From assembly GCF_002093745.1 (NCBI RefSeq), contig NZ_MTSB01000016.1, positions 87,522 to 151,521 of the forward strand: a stretch of DNA of 64,000 nucleotides, written 5' to 3'. The first letter of the stretch is position 1. Every line of letters starts with the position of its first letter. Below, piece by piece: positions 44,750 through 54,085 of the stretch. The DNA is from Pseudomonas graminis (lineage in GTDB: Bacteria; Pseudomonadota; Gammaproteobacteria; Pseudomonadales; Pseudomonadaceae). The position numbers and the translations under genes are program-made. Below the pieces are notes generated by a model, which saw nothing but the letters and a program-made list of their open reading frames with translations, made no database searches and was not told where the DNA came from.

Positions 44750-45105
44750 CAAAGTCGGACGCAGAGCGTCCAGCACCGCGTGCCCACGCGGAGCATGGGC
44801 ACGATGAGTGTTTTCAAGAACACCTATCGTTCCGCACGCTCCAGCGTGGGAATGCCTTGGGTGACGCTCTGCGTCACGAATCTACGGAGCGCTGCACGTT
44901 CAGGGTCGGGCGCAGAGCGTTCAGCACGGCATACCCACGCGGAGCATGGGCACGATGAGTGTCCTCAAGAACACCTATCGTTCCGCACGCTCCAGCGTAG
45001 GAATGCCTTGGGTGACGCTCTGCGTCACGAATCTACGGAGCGCGCACGTTCAGGGTCGGACGCAGAGCGTCCAGCACGGCATGCCCAAGCGGAGTGTTCT
45101 CAAGG
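44750..45105. repeat. Tandem DUF1534-type repeats (two and a half units)
   Basis: Units of about 150 bases start near 44754, 44907 and 45055. Each contains GTCGGACGCAGAGCGTCCAG, then CCCACGCGGAGCATGGGCAC, GTTCCGCACGCTCCAGCGT and GGTGACGCTCTGCGTCACGA. The palindromic parts can fold into long hairpins. The plus-strand frame LSFRTLQRGNALGDALRH is the signature of DUF1534 entries and is not a real protein. Confidence 0.9.
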
Positions 45106-45108
45106 GCA

Positions 45109-46098
45109 TCAAAACGGCTTGAACAACACTGCCTGACCTTCCGGTGAGGTAAACATCCCGTCACCGTTATGGCCGACTTTCGGCACGATCACCAGGCGTT
45201 GGTTAAGCCCCTCGGGATGGCGCTTCTGCAGGTAGTTGAAGTAGTTCTGTCCGCGAATCAGGCGGTAGGGGCCTTGCGCTTCGGCGGCACAGGTCTTGTC
45301 CAGCGCCGGGTGGTTTCGGTCGGTGTCCAGCTCGCCCATCAGGTAGGTGATGTCGCGCTTCACGTAATTCTTCTCGATGTCAGCCGGCTTTTCCTTGCCC
45401 GAGTAGAAGGGCATCTTGTTGAGGCCGTATTTCCAGTCGTTGAAGTTCGGGCAGCTCTGCGCGGTTACCGGTTCAGGCCGTTCCGCGTCGAAATAAGCGT
45501 AGGACGACGGGTTGGCGATCACGTAGCGCAGCTTCACCCCTTCACGTTGCAGCAGGGCGTCTTCCTTACCGCCGATCATCGCGTAGCGCTGCACCACCTG
45601 GGCACCGCCGGAGTGCCCGGCAATCACGATTTCCTTCAGGTTGGGGAACAGTTTGCTGTCGCTCAGGCGCTTGAGGATGTGGTCCAGCACCAGAAACGAA
45701 CTGACCGGCTTGGGATCGGTGGAGGTTGCGCCTTCCATCCAGCTGTTCTGGCGCCAGCGCAGGATCGACTCCGGCAGGTGGTGCGCGACGATGTCTTTCT
45801 CATCCAGAAACTGCGGCGCGATCAGCAGGGTCTTGCTGCGCTCTCTGGACTGGTTGGCAGCGCGTTCGATGCTGCGCAGGTAGGTTTGCGCATTACGCAG
45901 GCGACCGTGCAGCACGATCACCACGCGTTCGATTTTCGGTTTCGGGTGTACCCACTCCTGGCTCAGCCCAAGCGTCGCCTCGGCGCCATTGATGGCCAGA
46001 CGATCCGGGCTGATGGAATTGACCGCTTGATCCTCGGCGTGCGCCCCGAGGCTCACGAAGGCAGTGCTCAATAACAGGACCAGAAGCGGTTTAATCAT
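45109..46098 (-). CDS. Exported alpha/beta hydrolase
   Basis: A 329-residue protein with a signal peptide (MIKPLLVLLLSTAFVSLGAHA). It carries an alpha/beta-hydrolase domain with VVIVLHGRLRNAQTY, the nucleophile elbow IAGHSGGAQVVQRY and a C-terminal VGHNGDGMF histidine. A MGELDTDRN segment is in the expected Asp region. It is probably a periplasmic or secreted esterase or depolymerase of unknown substrate. The start at 46098 begins the signal peptide. The last codons are followed at once by DUF1534-type repeats. Confidence 0.85.
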   Translation of the reverse strand: MIKPLLVLLLSTAFVSLGAHAEDQAVNSISPDRLAINGAEATLGLSQEWVHPKPKIERVVIVLHGRLRNAQTYLRSIERAANQSRERSKTLLIAPQFLDEKDIVAHHLPESILRWRQNSWMEGATSTDPKPVSSFLVLDHILKRLSDSKLFPNLKEIVIAGHSGGAQVVQRYAMIGGKEDALLQREGVKLRYVIANPSSYAYFDAERPEPVTAQSCPNFNDWKYGLNKMPFYSGKEKPADIEKNYVKRDITYLMGELDTDRNHPALDKTCAAEAQGPYRLIRGQNYFNYLQKRHPEGLNQRLVIVPKVGHNGDGMFTSPEGQAVLFKPF

Positions 46099-46102
46099 GT
46101 GC

Positions 46103-46993
46103 TCAGAGACTCTTGGCGGCGAACGTGTCGCATTGATTGATTTGGCCTTGGGCAAAGCCTGTCTTGAACCAGCGCACGCGCTGTGCGGAAGTCCCGTGAG
46201 TGAAGGAGTCCGGAGCGACTCGACCACTACTTTGCTGCTGCAAGCGGTCGTCACCAATGGCGTTCGCCGCATTCAATGCTTCTTCAATATCACCCGGCTC
46301 AAGCCAGTTCAAACGATTTTGTGCGTTGTAGGCCCAAACACCTGCAAAACAGTCTGCCTGAAGCTCCTGGCGCACCAGTAAACCGTTGTTGCCTTCCATT
46401 TTCTGGCCAGCCTGACGGGCCTTGTCGACCTTTGCCGAAATGCCCAGCAGGGTCTGCACATGGTGCCCGACCTCATGCGCAATCACGTAGGCCTGGGCGA
46501 AATCACCAGCGGCGGAAAAACGCTGAGACATTTCGCGGAAGAAATCCATGTCCAGATAGACCTGCTGGTCAGCCGGGCAGTAGAACGGGCCGGTTGCCGA
46601 GGTGGCGCGTCCGCAGGCGGAGTTCACCTGACCGCTGAACAGCACCAGCGTCGGGTCCTTGTACTCGCGACCGCTCTGCGCGAACACTGCGCGCCAAGTG
46701 TCTTCGGTGTCTCCGAGAATGCTGCGTACGAATTCGGCCTGCTGGTCATTGGCTGGCGGTGCTTCACGCGTCTGTGCGCTGGGCGGCGCGCTTTGCTCGG
46801 TGCTCTGCCCGGTCAACTGGCCAAGAATCTGCATCGGGTCCTGACCGGTCAGCAGGCCGATCGCGACAATAATCACGATACCGCCGATACCCAGCCCCTT
46901 GCCGCCGATGCGCATGCCCCCGCCACCCCCACTGCTGCCGCCATCGCGAGCATCGACTACGTTGTCGCTGCGTCGGCCTTTTTTCCAGAGCAT
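46103..46993 (-). CDS. YpfJ-type putative neutral zinc metallopeptidase
   Basis: A 296-residue membrane-anchored protein of the zinc_peptidase (YpfJ) family. A charged N-terminus and GGSSGGGGGMRIGG linker precede one membrane helix (IGGIVIIVAIGLLTG), and an extracytoplasmic domain contains the HEVGHH motif (about 172-177) and a downstream ELQADCFAGVWA glutamate ligand. C-terminal DSFTHGTSAQRVRWFKTGF is typical. Peptidase activity is inferred from the motif. It lies 4 bp upstream of the exported hydrolase gene on the same strand, probably one operon. Confidence 0.92.
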   Translation of the reverse strand: MLWKKGRRSDNVVDARDGGSSGGGGGMRIGGKGLGIGGIVIIVAIGLLTGQDPMQILGQLTGQSTEQSAPPSAQTREAPPANDQQAEFVRSILGDTEDTWRAVFAQSGREYKDPTLVLFSGQVNSACGRATSATGPFYCPADQQVYLDMDFFREMSQRFSAAGDFAQAYVIAHEVGHHVQTLLGISAKVDKARQAGQKMEGNNGLLVRQELQADCFAGVWAYNAQNRLNWLEPGDIEEALNAANAIGDDRLQQQSSGRVAPDSFTHGTSAQRVRWFKTGFAQGQINQCDTFAAKSL

Positions 46994-47159
46994 GTCGGAT
47001 CCCTCTTCTTTTCTTGCAGTGAGTGTTGCTGCTGATACAGGTCTGGCCTGTGCGGCGGTCCGACCAGCGTTGTGCAGAATGCGAGAGTATAGAGGGGTGT
47101 CGGGCAGATTGGTTCTGCCCGGGTAGGGCGCCGGTTCTGTTTTCGGGCGCCTGCGGCGG

Positions 47160-48446
47160 TCAGGCCTGCTTCAAGGGCTGCGCTTTTTGCACATCAGCAG
47201 GGGAGGCATCGGCAAAGCGATCGACCTGGCGCAGGGATTTGAAGCCCGTCATCCACGCGCCGACCACGCCCAGCGTGCAGACGCCGCCCATGATTGCGGC
47301 GGGAATTGCGCCGATCAGCGAGGCGCTGGTGCCCGCCCGGAACTCGCCCAGCTCGTTGGAGGAGCCGATAAACAGCATGTTCACCGCATTGACCCGGCCG
47401 CGCATGTTGTCGGGCGTCGAGAACTGCACCAGCGCCGAGCGGATGAACACGCTGACCATGTCCGCGGCACCGGCGACCAGCAGCGCCAGGCACGATAGCC
47501 AGAATAAAGTGGAAAGGGCGAACACCAGATTCGCCACACCGAACAGGCCGACAGCGAGGAACATCGTCATGCCGACATTGCGCTCCAGCGGGCGCATGCT
47601 CAGGTAAATGCCGACGCCCAGCTCGCCCAGGCTCATCGACGCACGCAGCATCCCCAGCCCTTGCGGCCCGAGGTGCAGCACTTCATGGGCGTAGATCGGC
47701 AGCAGCGCCACTACGCCGCCGAGCAGCACGGCGAACAGGTCCAGTGAAATGGTGCCAAGGATGATCGGGCGCGAGCGGATAAACGCAATGCCCGCCGTGA
47801 AACGGCCCCATGCGCTTGAACCCAGCTCCATCGGCTTGCCGGCAAACGGCGTGGCGACCGGAGCCAGCAGCAGAACCCCGGCAATGAACGCCGCGACACA
47901 CACCGAATAGGTCAGCTCTGCACCGCCCAGCCAGTACAGATAGCCACCGATCAGAGGGCCGCCGACGGTCGAGCAACGCATGATCACGCTGTTGGTGGCG
48001 ATGGCCGACGGCAACTGGTCGCGTGGAACAATCTGCGGCAGCAGGCTTTGCAGGGCCGGGCCGGTGAAGGCGCGGGCACAGCCGTAGAGCATCAGTGCGC
48101 CATAGATCAGCCGCAGGTCTTGCAGTTTGAGCGCGGAGAAGACCAGCAGAATGACGCCACAGACCGCCTGCACACCCCAACTGATCATCAGGATCACCTT
48201 GCGGTTATAGCGGTCGATCAGATCCCCGGCGGGCATCAACAGCAGCAACATGGGGATGAACTGAGCCAGGCCCACATACGCCAGCGCCATCGGCTCGCGG
48301 GTCATGTCATAGACCTGCCAGGCGACCACCACCGCCTGAATCTGCATGGCAAACACCGCCATCAGGCGTGACAGGATAAAACTGACGAAACCGGGCTGGC
48401 TGGACAGCTTGACCGGTGCAGAGGACGCGGAAGACTCGGAGCTCAA
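47160..48446 (-). CDS. MFS exporter (MFS_3/EntS-like)
   Basis: A 428-residue transporter with about twelve helices. LIDRYNRKVILMISW matches the loop 2-3 MFS motif, and RFTAGIAFIRSRPIILG is typical of the MFS_3 group that includes the enterobactin exporter EntS. No siderophore genes are adjacent, so the substrate is open. The start appears to be TTG at 48446 (MSSESSASSAPVKLSSQPG), because the nearest ATG is out of frame. Confidence 0.88.
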   Translation of the reverse strand: MSSESSASSAPVKLSSQPGFVSFILSRLMAVFAMQIQAVVVAWQVYDMTREPMALAYVGLAQFIPMLLLLMPAGDLIDRYNRKVILMISWGVQAVCGVILLVFSALKLQDLRLIYGALMLYGCARAFTGPALQSLLPQIVPRDQLPSAIATNSVIMRCSTVGGPLIGGYLYWLGGAELTYSVCVAAFIAGVLLLAPVATPFAGKPMELGSSAWGRFTAGIAFIRSRPIILGTISLDLFAVLLGGVVALLPIYAHEVLHLGPQGLGMLRASMSLGELGVGIYLSMRPLERNVGMTMFLAVGLFGVANLVFALSTLFWLSCLALLVAGAADMVSVFIRSALVQFSTPDNMRGRVNAVNMLFIGSSNELGEFRAGTSASLIGAIPAAIMGGVCTLGVVGAWMTGFKSLRQVDRFADASPADVQKAQPLKQA

Positions 48447-48577
48447 GATCGGATCCCATCGGAACGTTTAATTCACGTGTCGGTTTATACCTCAGCGTAT
48501 AGATAGGAAGCTAATAAATAATCTGACAGTTTCACGATGCATTGATCGGCTCTGTTCGAGGTGAGGAACGATCAGCT

Positions 48578-49009
48578 TCATGCCGCAAACTTGTCTCGGC
48601 CAGGCGGCAGGCCAAGCAAACGGCGCCACCAAATCACGGGGGCACGGTGTTCAGGCAGAGTATGTTCGCTGCGCAGCATCGGAATCACTTCGCTGGTAAG
48701 CCATTGGCGCAGTGCGCGGTTCTCGGGAACGTAGTGATGCACCAGCAGCGCATAGACCCCAGAGTCGCTGATCATCAGGCACTTTTGCCACTCGCCGTGA
48801 CTGTGCAGCCATACATGACGGTGCTGGTCGCTGTCCAGTTTACGGGTCGAGCGCTCATCCAGCGCCTTGCCCATCAGCCGGGCGAGGTCCTGTAACGAAA
48901 ACCAGCATTGATACCCCAACCGCACGGCACGCAGCCCGCGATGATGGCGTATGAAAATCAAGGGCTCGACGTAGTCGGTGCAGGGGATAAGTTTCGGGTC
49001 GGTCTTCAT
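48578..49009 (-). CDS. BRO-N domain protein
   Basis: A 143-residue protein (MKTDPKLIPCTDYVEPLIFI) with a BRO-N (Bro family N-terminal) fold: RAVRLGYQCWFSLQDLARLM, MISDSGVYALLVHHYVPENR and ALRQWLTSEVIPMLR. BRO-N domains bind DNA and are common in phages, prophages and mobile elements. The Lys/Arg-containing tail after the domain is short. The gene is isolated at the edge of an accessory patch and follows a small ORF on the same strand. Confidence 0.8.
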   Translation of the reverse strand: MKTDPKLIPCTDYVEPLIFIRHHRGLRAVRLGYQCWFSLQDLARLMGKALDERSTRKLDSDQHRHVWLHSHGEWQKCLMISDSGVYALLVHHYVPENRALRQWLTSEVIPMLRSEHTLPEHRAPVIWWRRLLGLPPGRDKFAA

Positions 49010-49016
49010 GAGGCAC

Positions 49017-49154
49017 TCAGTCTTTGATGTTGAGTCGCCAGACGTCGTCGTCAAACAACAGGGTGGCAACTGTGCGCAGGTTGACGAACCGGCCATCAAA
49101 GAAACCGGCAGACCCGAAGGTCTCCCACACACAGTCGCCATAACAGGCACCCAC
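49017..49154 (-). CDS. Possible 45-residue ORF before the BRO-N gene
   Basis: On the minus strand, a GTG at 49154 opens a frame reading GACYGDCVWETFGSAGFFDG, then RFVNLRTVATLLFDDDVWRL and ending NIKD. Its stop lies 8 bp before the BRO-N start codon. The sequence has protein-like composition, and the longer open frame further upstream has no better start. It could be a small co-transcribed gene or the tail of a lost one. Confidence 0.4.
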   Translation of the reverse strand: MGACYGDCVWETFGSAGFFDGRFVNLRTVATLLFDDDVWRLNIKD

Positions 49155-49200
49155 GCATTGTAATGCGTGGGGCTGATTGCGGCGTACTGCCGTTTTTTTT
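49151..49200 (+). terminator. Orphan plus-strand terminator with preceding hairpin
   Basis: A CGGC/GCCG hairpin (49180-49183 and 49189-49192) is followed by eight T (49193-49200), so it is a rightward terminator. A second, 9-bp hairpin (49151-49159/49162-49170) precedes it. No plus-strand gene ends here, so it would terminate a short transcript antisense to the BRO-N leader. Alternatively, part of it may act on the minus strand. Confidence 0.5.
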
Positions 49201-49511
49201 GATGAGTCGGATCGTCAAATCCGGTCGCTGACTCAACAGCGACGGCGCGCAGGCTAGAGTGGTCATGGCTTGGGGGCAAGGCGCTAAAGCCAGGATCAGA
49301 TTGGTCCTACATGTCGTGGCTGATTGTTCCTACAAATGCGGTCCAGCCACGTCCAGTAGGAGGTATAACGCTCGAAAAATTGATCAAGTTAGCGAGTTGT
49401 AAGAACTTTCCGAATTTCAAGGGTTTTAGGTGCTTCCCTCGAAAAAATCGTGCGACGTCTGGTAGGTTGCCCACGCAAGGACTGTATCAAGCGTTGTCAG
49501 GGAGACACTGA
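49201..49511. other. Intergenic region upstream of the putative toxin gene
   Basis: AT-rich sequence, with no clear promoter pair identified by eye. A 66-codon frame at 49311-49511 ends exactly at the toxin start (TGA then ATG), but it lacks a ribosome-binding site and is not called. Confidence 0.4.
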
Positions 49512-50639
49512 ATGTTATTTTTCCACATGCTGCCTTCATGGAGTGAAATACGACAGCAGCTCGACCGCGATATGGGGCACCAGACTGGCGGTCACTTTCG
49601 AACATATCTAAACCAGCCTGCACCTTCCCGATCATTGATCATTCGCCGCTTTGACTGCGTCAGAAGAGCGTTCGTCCTCGCCGAATGGGAGGCTGGTCGC
49701 ATTTTGGTACGGCGTTTCTCGGACCTCGACATCTCCAGCATCATCAAGGACTTGATCGATGTTGTGGCCCAAATGGCCATGATCGTAGTGGGCAGTGCTT
49801 TTACCGGAGGATTGATCGGCGCTGGGGCTGGTTCAGCTTTTTTCGGCGTAGGCGCTTTATTCGGTGGTGCAATGGGCGCCACGCTGGGCATGCAGGCCAG
49901 TACCTTCGTGTTGGGAGTACTCGGTTTAAAATCCATCGCGGAATACGTCGTCGATGACTTCCCTCGCATCATTGATTACTACAAGTGCGGCATCAAAACA
50001 GCATGGCAAGGCCCTCGCGAACAAGGGCTGAGCCCGTTCATGAGTGATGATCCGTACGCCCAGAACCGCGCCACTCAAGACATCGCAAAAGGGCACGTGG
50101 AAGTAGTACTGCTCTTGCTGGGGGCGATGGTTGAATACCTCACACATGGCCGAGGTGACGCACGCCTCCTCGCACAGGAAATGCGAGCCAGCGCTAAAGG
50201 TGAGCGACTGGGCCAGTGGATGCTCAAACACGAGGAAGCGCTGAAGAAGCGGCCTGATTTGCAGAGGCCGGAGCCGAGCAAGAGTGCGCTGGAGCAAGAC
50301 GCTTTTGCCCCCGTACCGCAGTCTAATCATGAAGGCGAAAAGAGCCTGGAAAATGTAACAGGTGTAATCAAAGCGAGTGAAACTATTGGTCAGCCTGTAG
50401 AGGCTGTGATAAATGGACGCAAACGGCTGTTACGCGTTGACATCGAACCCAATGGTAAGCTTCAAATACAATCGGGTGGAGGAAAAGACTCCATCGTGGA
50501 CTTTAGACCCGATCTTTCCAAGCCGCTGGCGCCTCAGATTGATAAAGCGTTTAAACGGTTGCCTCAGTCTGTAAGGGATCAGTTGATCCGGAATGCGGAA
50601 AAAGGTCTGAAGCGCTTGCAAGAAACAGGGAATATGTAA
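49512..50639 (+). CDS. Putative membrane-inserting effector/polymorphic toxin (DUF6861-like N-terminus)
   Basis: A 375-residue protein. The start MLFFHMLPSWSEIRQQLDRD leads to a helical region, a Gly/Ala-rich hydrophobic zipper (about residues 85-145: GSAFTGGLIGAGAGSAFFGV and on) and AWQGPREQG. A second hydrophobic helix (196-210) follows, and then a basic, non-hydrophobic C-terminal module of about 100 residues (276-375) containing VEAVINGRKRLLRVDIEPNG and SVRDQLIRNAEKGLKR. The N-terminal half resembles the DUF6861 region found in Pseudomonas polymorphic toxins, so the C-terminal module is the likely toxin. GGGAGA lies 8 bases upstream. The stop overlaps the next start. Confidence 0.65.
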   Translation: MLFFHMLPSWSEIRQQLDRDMGHQTGGHFRTYLNQPAPSRSLIIRRFDCVRRAFVLAEWEAGRILVRRFSDLDISSIIKDLIDVVAQMAMIVVGSAFTGGLIGAGAGSAFFGVGALFGGAMGATLGMQASTFVLGVLGLKSIAEYVVDDFPRIIDYYKCGIKTAWQGPREQGLSPFMSDDPYAQNRATQDIAKGHVEVVLLLLGAMVEYLTHGRGDARLLAQEMRASAKGERLGQWMLKHEEALKKRPDLQRPEPSKSALEQDAFAPVPQSNHEGEKSLENVTGVIKASETIGQPVEAVINGRKRLLRVDIEPNGKLQIQSGGGKDSIVDFRPDLSKPLAPQIDKAFKRLPQSVRDQLIRNAEKGLKRLQETGNM

Positions 50640-51124
50640 TGACTGATAAGTACGCCGTTGCTTTGGGTTCGGGTGCCGTGCTGCCCGAAAGAGAGAATTT
50701 GATTCTTCAAGCGTGGGGCGATGTACCGGTCTCGCATTTTCAGGATGAAGACGTTTTGAATGATTGTAGCTTTCTCGATTTAAAAATAAATAAATGGGAG
50801 GTCAACAAGCAATGGAGCGCTCAACAAGAAAGTGAGCCTTGGATAAGGATGGAAATACTCAGAGGTCAGGCGCTTGAAGACTATCTACAGAACGATGGCG
50901 AAATGTTGCGTCATGCCACTCAGCATGAAGCCCTCGTCGTAGTCGAACTGGACGAGGGCGGACTGGACATTGATGATTTTTTGTTAATGCGCCTTATCTC
51001 AGTCTTTAGTGAACGTTTTAAGGTTTACCGTTTTTGCGATGGCTATCAGGAAGTCCATGAAGAAGCTCTTGCTTCCTTACCGGCACGAAACGCTGTTATG
51101 GAGCGATTGGTCGGGTGCTGGTGA
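50639..51124 (+). CDS. Putative immunity protein of the preceding toxin
   Basis: A 161-residue acidic, soluble protein (MTDKYAVALGSGAVLPEREN) with no membrane segment and no family I recognise. Its ATG overlaps the TAA of the effector gene by one base. Asp/Glu-rich stretches (VVVELDEGGLDIDDFLLMRL, YQEVHEEALASL) contrast with the basic C-terminal module of its neighbour. GC is clearly lower than average (several A/T-rich codons near 50765-50800). Size, position and charge fit an immunity protein. A chaperone is an alternative. Confidence 0.55.
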   Translation: MTDKYAVALGSGAVLPERENLILQAWGDVPVSHFQDEDVLNDCSFLDLKINKWEVNKQWSAQQESEPWIRMEILRGQALEDYLQNDGEMLRHATQHEALVVVELDEGGLDIDDFLLMRLISVFSERFKVYRFCDGYQEVHEEALASLPARNAVMERLVGCW

Positions 51125-51284
51125 GTTACCGAGTTAGCCATCTCCCGGTCAATAGTGTGGGCCGTTTGGGAAGTGTCTTAGCCGCCACTGTATTTAATGT
51201 TCTGGTGCCGGATAATGGACGAGAAAGAAATATACCTGGCATTGGACGGAACATGCCGACGCCGGGACGTCGCACGATAGTTGA

Positions 51285-51428
51285 GATTATCGTTCCTCAC
51301 GCTCCAGCGTAGGAATGCCTTGCGTGACGCTCTGCGTCACGGATCTACGCTGCTACACATTTCAAAAAGACCGGACGCAGAGCGTCCAGAACGGCATGCG
51401 ACGCGGAGCGTCGCACGATAGTCATAGT
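51285..51428. repeat. DUF1534-type palindromic repeat
   Basis: A near-complete unit: CGTTCCTCACGCTCCAGCGT, then GCGTGACGCTCTGCGTCACG, GGACGCAGAGCGTCCAGA and CGACGCGGAGCGTCG. It separates the accessory patch from trmA. The 51125-51284 stretch in front has no supported gene. Confidence 0.88.
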
Positions 51429-51442
51429 CCGTCAGCGGAGCC

Positions 51443-52528
51443 TCAACGCCGAACCAGCAACACCCCCGATTCCATATGGTGGGTATACGGAAACTGGTCG
51501 AACAGGGCGCAGCGTTCAACCCGGTGGGTGTCGTGCAATTGAGCGATGTTGGCGGCCAGGGTTTCCGGGTTGCAGGAGATGTACAGGATGCGCTCGAAGC
51601 GGCGGGTCAGTTCGCAGGTGTCCGGGTCCATGCCGGCGCGGGGCGGGTCGACGAAGACGCTGCCGAAATCGTAGCTTTTCAGGTCCACGCCCTGCAGGCG
51701 GCGGAACGGGCGCACCTCGTTCAGCGCCTCGGTCAGTTCCTCGGCCGACAGGCGCACCAGCGTGACGTTGTCCACGCCGTTGTCATCCAAGTTGCTCAGT
51801 GCGGCATTGACCGAGGTCTTGCTGATTTCGGTCGCCAGCACTTTACGCACGCGGGTTGCCAGCGGCAGGGTGAAGTTGCCATTGCCACAATACAGCTCCA
51901 GCAGGTCGTCTTGCCGCTGGCCCAGTGCATCGAAGGCCCAGTTGAGCATCTTGCCGTTCACGGTGCCGTTGGGCTGAGTGAACGCGCCTTCCGGCTGGCG
52001 GTAACTGAATGTGCGGCCAGCCACATCGAGCTTTTCAGTGACGTAATCGTGGCCGATGATCAGTTTCTGACCTTTGGAGCGACCGATCAGGCTGACGTCC
52101 AGCTCTTTTGCCAGCGCCTCGGCTTCAGCCTTCCATTGATCGTCCAGCGGACGGTGGTAGCAAAGGGTGATCATCGCGTCGCCGGCCAGTGTGGTCAGGA
52201 AGTCCACCTGAAACAGCTTGTGGTTCAGTGTCGGGCTGGCTTCCCAGCGTTCGCGCAGCACCGGCATCAATGCATTGATGCGCTCGCTGGCAATCGGCAG
52301 GCCCTCCAGCAGGATTGGCGTCCGGTTATCGCCCGGTGCGAACATCGCGTAATAGCGCTTCTGGTCTTCACGCCACAGACGAAACTCGGCGCGCAGCCGG
52401 TAATGCTCGCGCGGCGAGTCGAAGACCTGCGGCTCGGGCGCGTCGAACGGCGCCAGCAGTTCACGCAGGCGGACGGTTTTTTCTTCGAGCTGACGGTCGT
52501 AGCTCGCAGGATCGAAGGGAACACTCAT
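51443..52528 (-). CDS. trmA: tRNA (uracil(54)-C5)-methyltransferase
   Basis: A 361-residue SAM-dependent enzyme that makes m5U54 in the T-loop of tRNAs. The SAM motif is [16 protein letters not shown], the catalytic region is [11 protein letters not shown], and the nucleophile cysteine is in [16 protein letters not shown]. Length matches TrmA, and there is no N-terminal TRAM domain as in RlmD. The ATG overlaps the stop of the purine permease gene by 4 bases. Confidence 0.95.
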   Translation of the reverse strand: MSVPFDPASYDRQLEEKTVRLRELLAPFDAPEPQVFDSPREHYRLRAEFRLWREDQKRYYAMFAPGDNRTPILLEGLPIASERINALMPVLRERWEASPTLNHKLFQVDFLTTLAGDAMITLCYHRPLDDQWKAEAEALAKELDVSLIGRSKGQKLIIGHDYVTEKLDVAGRTFSYRQPEGAFTQPNGTVNGKMLNWAFDALGQRQDDLLELYCGNGNFTLPLATRVRKVLATEISKTSVNAALSNLDDNGVDNVTLVRLSAEELTEALNEVRPFRRLQGVDLKSYDFGSVFVDPPRAGMDPDTCELTRRFERILYISCNPETLAANIAQLHDTHRVERCALFDQFPYTHHMESGVLLVRR

Positions 52529-53820
52529 GCGTTGAACCAGCCCAGCTTGATCACGAACAGGATCGACAGGATCACCAGCGCCGAATTCAGCTCGCGCCAG
52601 CGTCCCGACAGCAGCTTGATCGCTGTCCAGGAAATGAAGCCAAAGGCGATGCCGTTGGCGATGGAATAGGTGAACGGCATCGCCAGCGCGGTGATGACCA
52701 CCGGTGCGGCGACAGTGATGTCGTCCCAGTCGATCTCGGCCATACCGGAAGCCATCAGCACGGCCACGAACAGCAGGGCCGGAGCGGTCGCGAAGGCTGG
52801 CACGCTGCTGGCCAGCGGGGCGAAAAACAGGGCCAGCAGGAACAGTACCGCAACCACGACAGCTGTCAGACCGGTACGGCCACCGGCGCTGACGCCCGCA
52901 GCCGACTCGATGTAGCTGGTGGTGGTCGACGTACCCAGCAGGGAGCCGGCCATTGCTGCCGTACTGTCGGCGATCAGCGCACGGCCCATTTTCGGCATGT
53001 GCCCGTCCTTGCCCATCAGCCCGGCGCGCTTGGCGACGCCGATCAGGGTGCCGGAGTTGTCGAAGATGTCGACGAACAGGAACGCGAAGATAATGCTGAC
53101 CAGACCGACATCCAGCGCGCCCATGATGTCCAGTTGCATGAAGGTCGGTGCCAGCGACGGTGGCATCGACATGACGCCGCCGAAGGGCGTGAAGCCCAGT
53201 GCGATGGACACCAGCGTGACCGCCAGAATGCCGATCAGCACAGCGCCGCGCACTTTAAGGTGGTCCAGCGCGACGATCAGAAAGAAGCCCAGCGTGGCGA
53301 GCACCGGAGCAGGCTGTTTCAAGTCGCCCATGCCGATCATGGTGGCCGGGTTGCTGACCACGATACCGGCATTGTGCAGGGCGATCAGCGCCAGAAACAG
53401 GCCGATACCGGCAGCAATCGCCGAGCGCAGGGGCAGGGGGATGCTGTTGATGATCCACTCGCGGATGCGGAAGATCGACAGGATGAAGAACATCACCGCT
53501 GAAATGAACACCGCCCCCAGCGCCACTTGCCAGCTATGGCCCATGTGCAGGACAACGGTGTAGGTAAAGAAGGCGTTCAGGCCCATGCCCGGTGCCAGGG
53601 CAATCGGGTAGTTGGCGATCAGGCCCATCACGGTCGAGCCGATGGCCGCTGCCAGACAGGTGGCAACGAACACGGCGCCTTTGTCCATGCCGGTCTCGCC
53701 GAGGATGCTCGGGTTGACGAACAGGATGTAAGCCATCGCCAGGAAAGTCGTGACGCCCGCAAGTATCTCGGTCCGCACGTTGGTGTTGTGTGCCTTGAGT
53801 TGAAACAGCCTTTCCAGCAT
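52525..53820 (-). CDS. NCS2-family purine permease
   Basis: A 431-residue transporter with about 13-14 helices of the AzgA-like/adenine-hypoxanthine branch of nucleobase:cation symporters. The start [39 protein letters not shown] is typical (key motif [14 protein letters not shown]), and [21 protein letters not shown] carries the conserved Glu of the substrate site. It is translated ahead of trmA with overlapping stop and start. It is divergent from the molybdenum hydroxylase genes, which may be a functional link. Confidence 0.9.
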   Translation of the reverse strand: MLERLFQLKAHNTNVRTEILAGVTTFLAMAYILFVNPSILGETGMDKGAVFVATCLAAAIGSTVMGLIANYPIALAPGMGLNAFFTYTVVLHMGHSWQVALGAVFISAVMFFILSIFRIREWIINSIPLPLRSAIAAGIGLFLALIALHNAGIVVSNPATMIGMGDLKQPAPVLATLGFFLIVALDHLKVRGAVLIGILAVTLVSIALGFTPFGGVMSMPPSLAPTFMQLDIMGALDVGLVSIIFAFLFVDIFDNSGTLIGVAKRAGLMGKDGHMPKMGRALIADSTAAMAGSLLGTSTTTSYIESAAGVSAGGRTGLTAVVVAVLFLLALFFAPLASSVPAFATAPALLFVAVLMASGMAEIDWDDITVAAPVVITALAMPFTYSIANGIAFGFISWTAIKLLSGRWRELNSALVILSILFVIKLGWFNA

Positions 53821-54085
53821 GTCTGGCTCTCCGTGACGCGGCGCGCGTCGTGAATGATCGACTCCAACAGCCAGGCACAGTCTGCAGGGCAGGCCGTCTG
53901 ATTTGTTGCGGGTCGGAAAAAGCCGCGCATCATACCAGCAGCGTGTCGGGATGGCTGCCTGTGGATGACGGCCTTTCGACGATAAACACGCTCGTCAATT
54001 AAGCCTGAACGTTGCAAACCTCACGAAGTCCCACCCTCAAGACGCATAAAAAGTGCGCTAAGCGAACGCCTACCGTGAGGTTTCC
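53821..54085. other. Divergent control region permease / hydroxylase
   Basis: This 265-bp gap between two divergent transcription units must hold both promoters. I see no clear operator palindrome. A GTGAGG ribosome-binding stretch precedes the ATG at 54086. Confidence 0.4.

Noticed and set aside
44740..45136. Overlapping frames with LSFRTLQRGNALGD-type sequence
   Set aside because: They fall on the DUF1534-type repeats and change with repeat number, so they are not genes.
49311..49511. 66-codon plus-strand frame ending at the toxin start
   Set aside because: No ribosome-binding site, and the sequence does not look like a known chaperone or antitoxin. The TGA-ATG junction alone is not enough.
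52315..53502. 395-codon plus-strand frame
   Set aside because: Antisense to trmA and the purine permease; composition is atypical of a protein.
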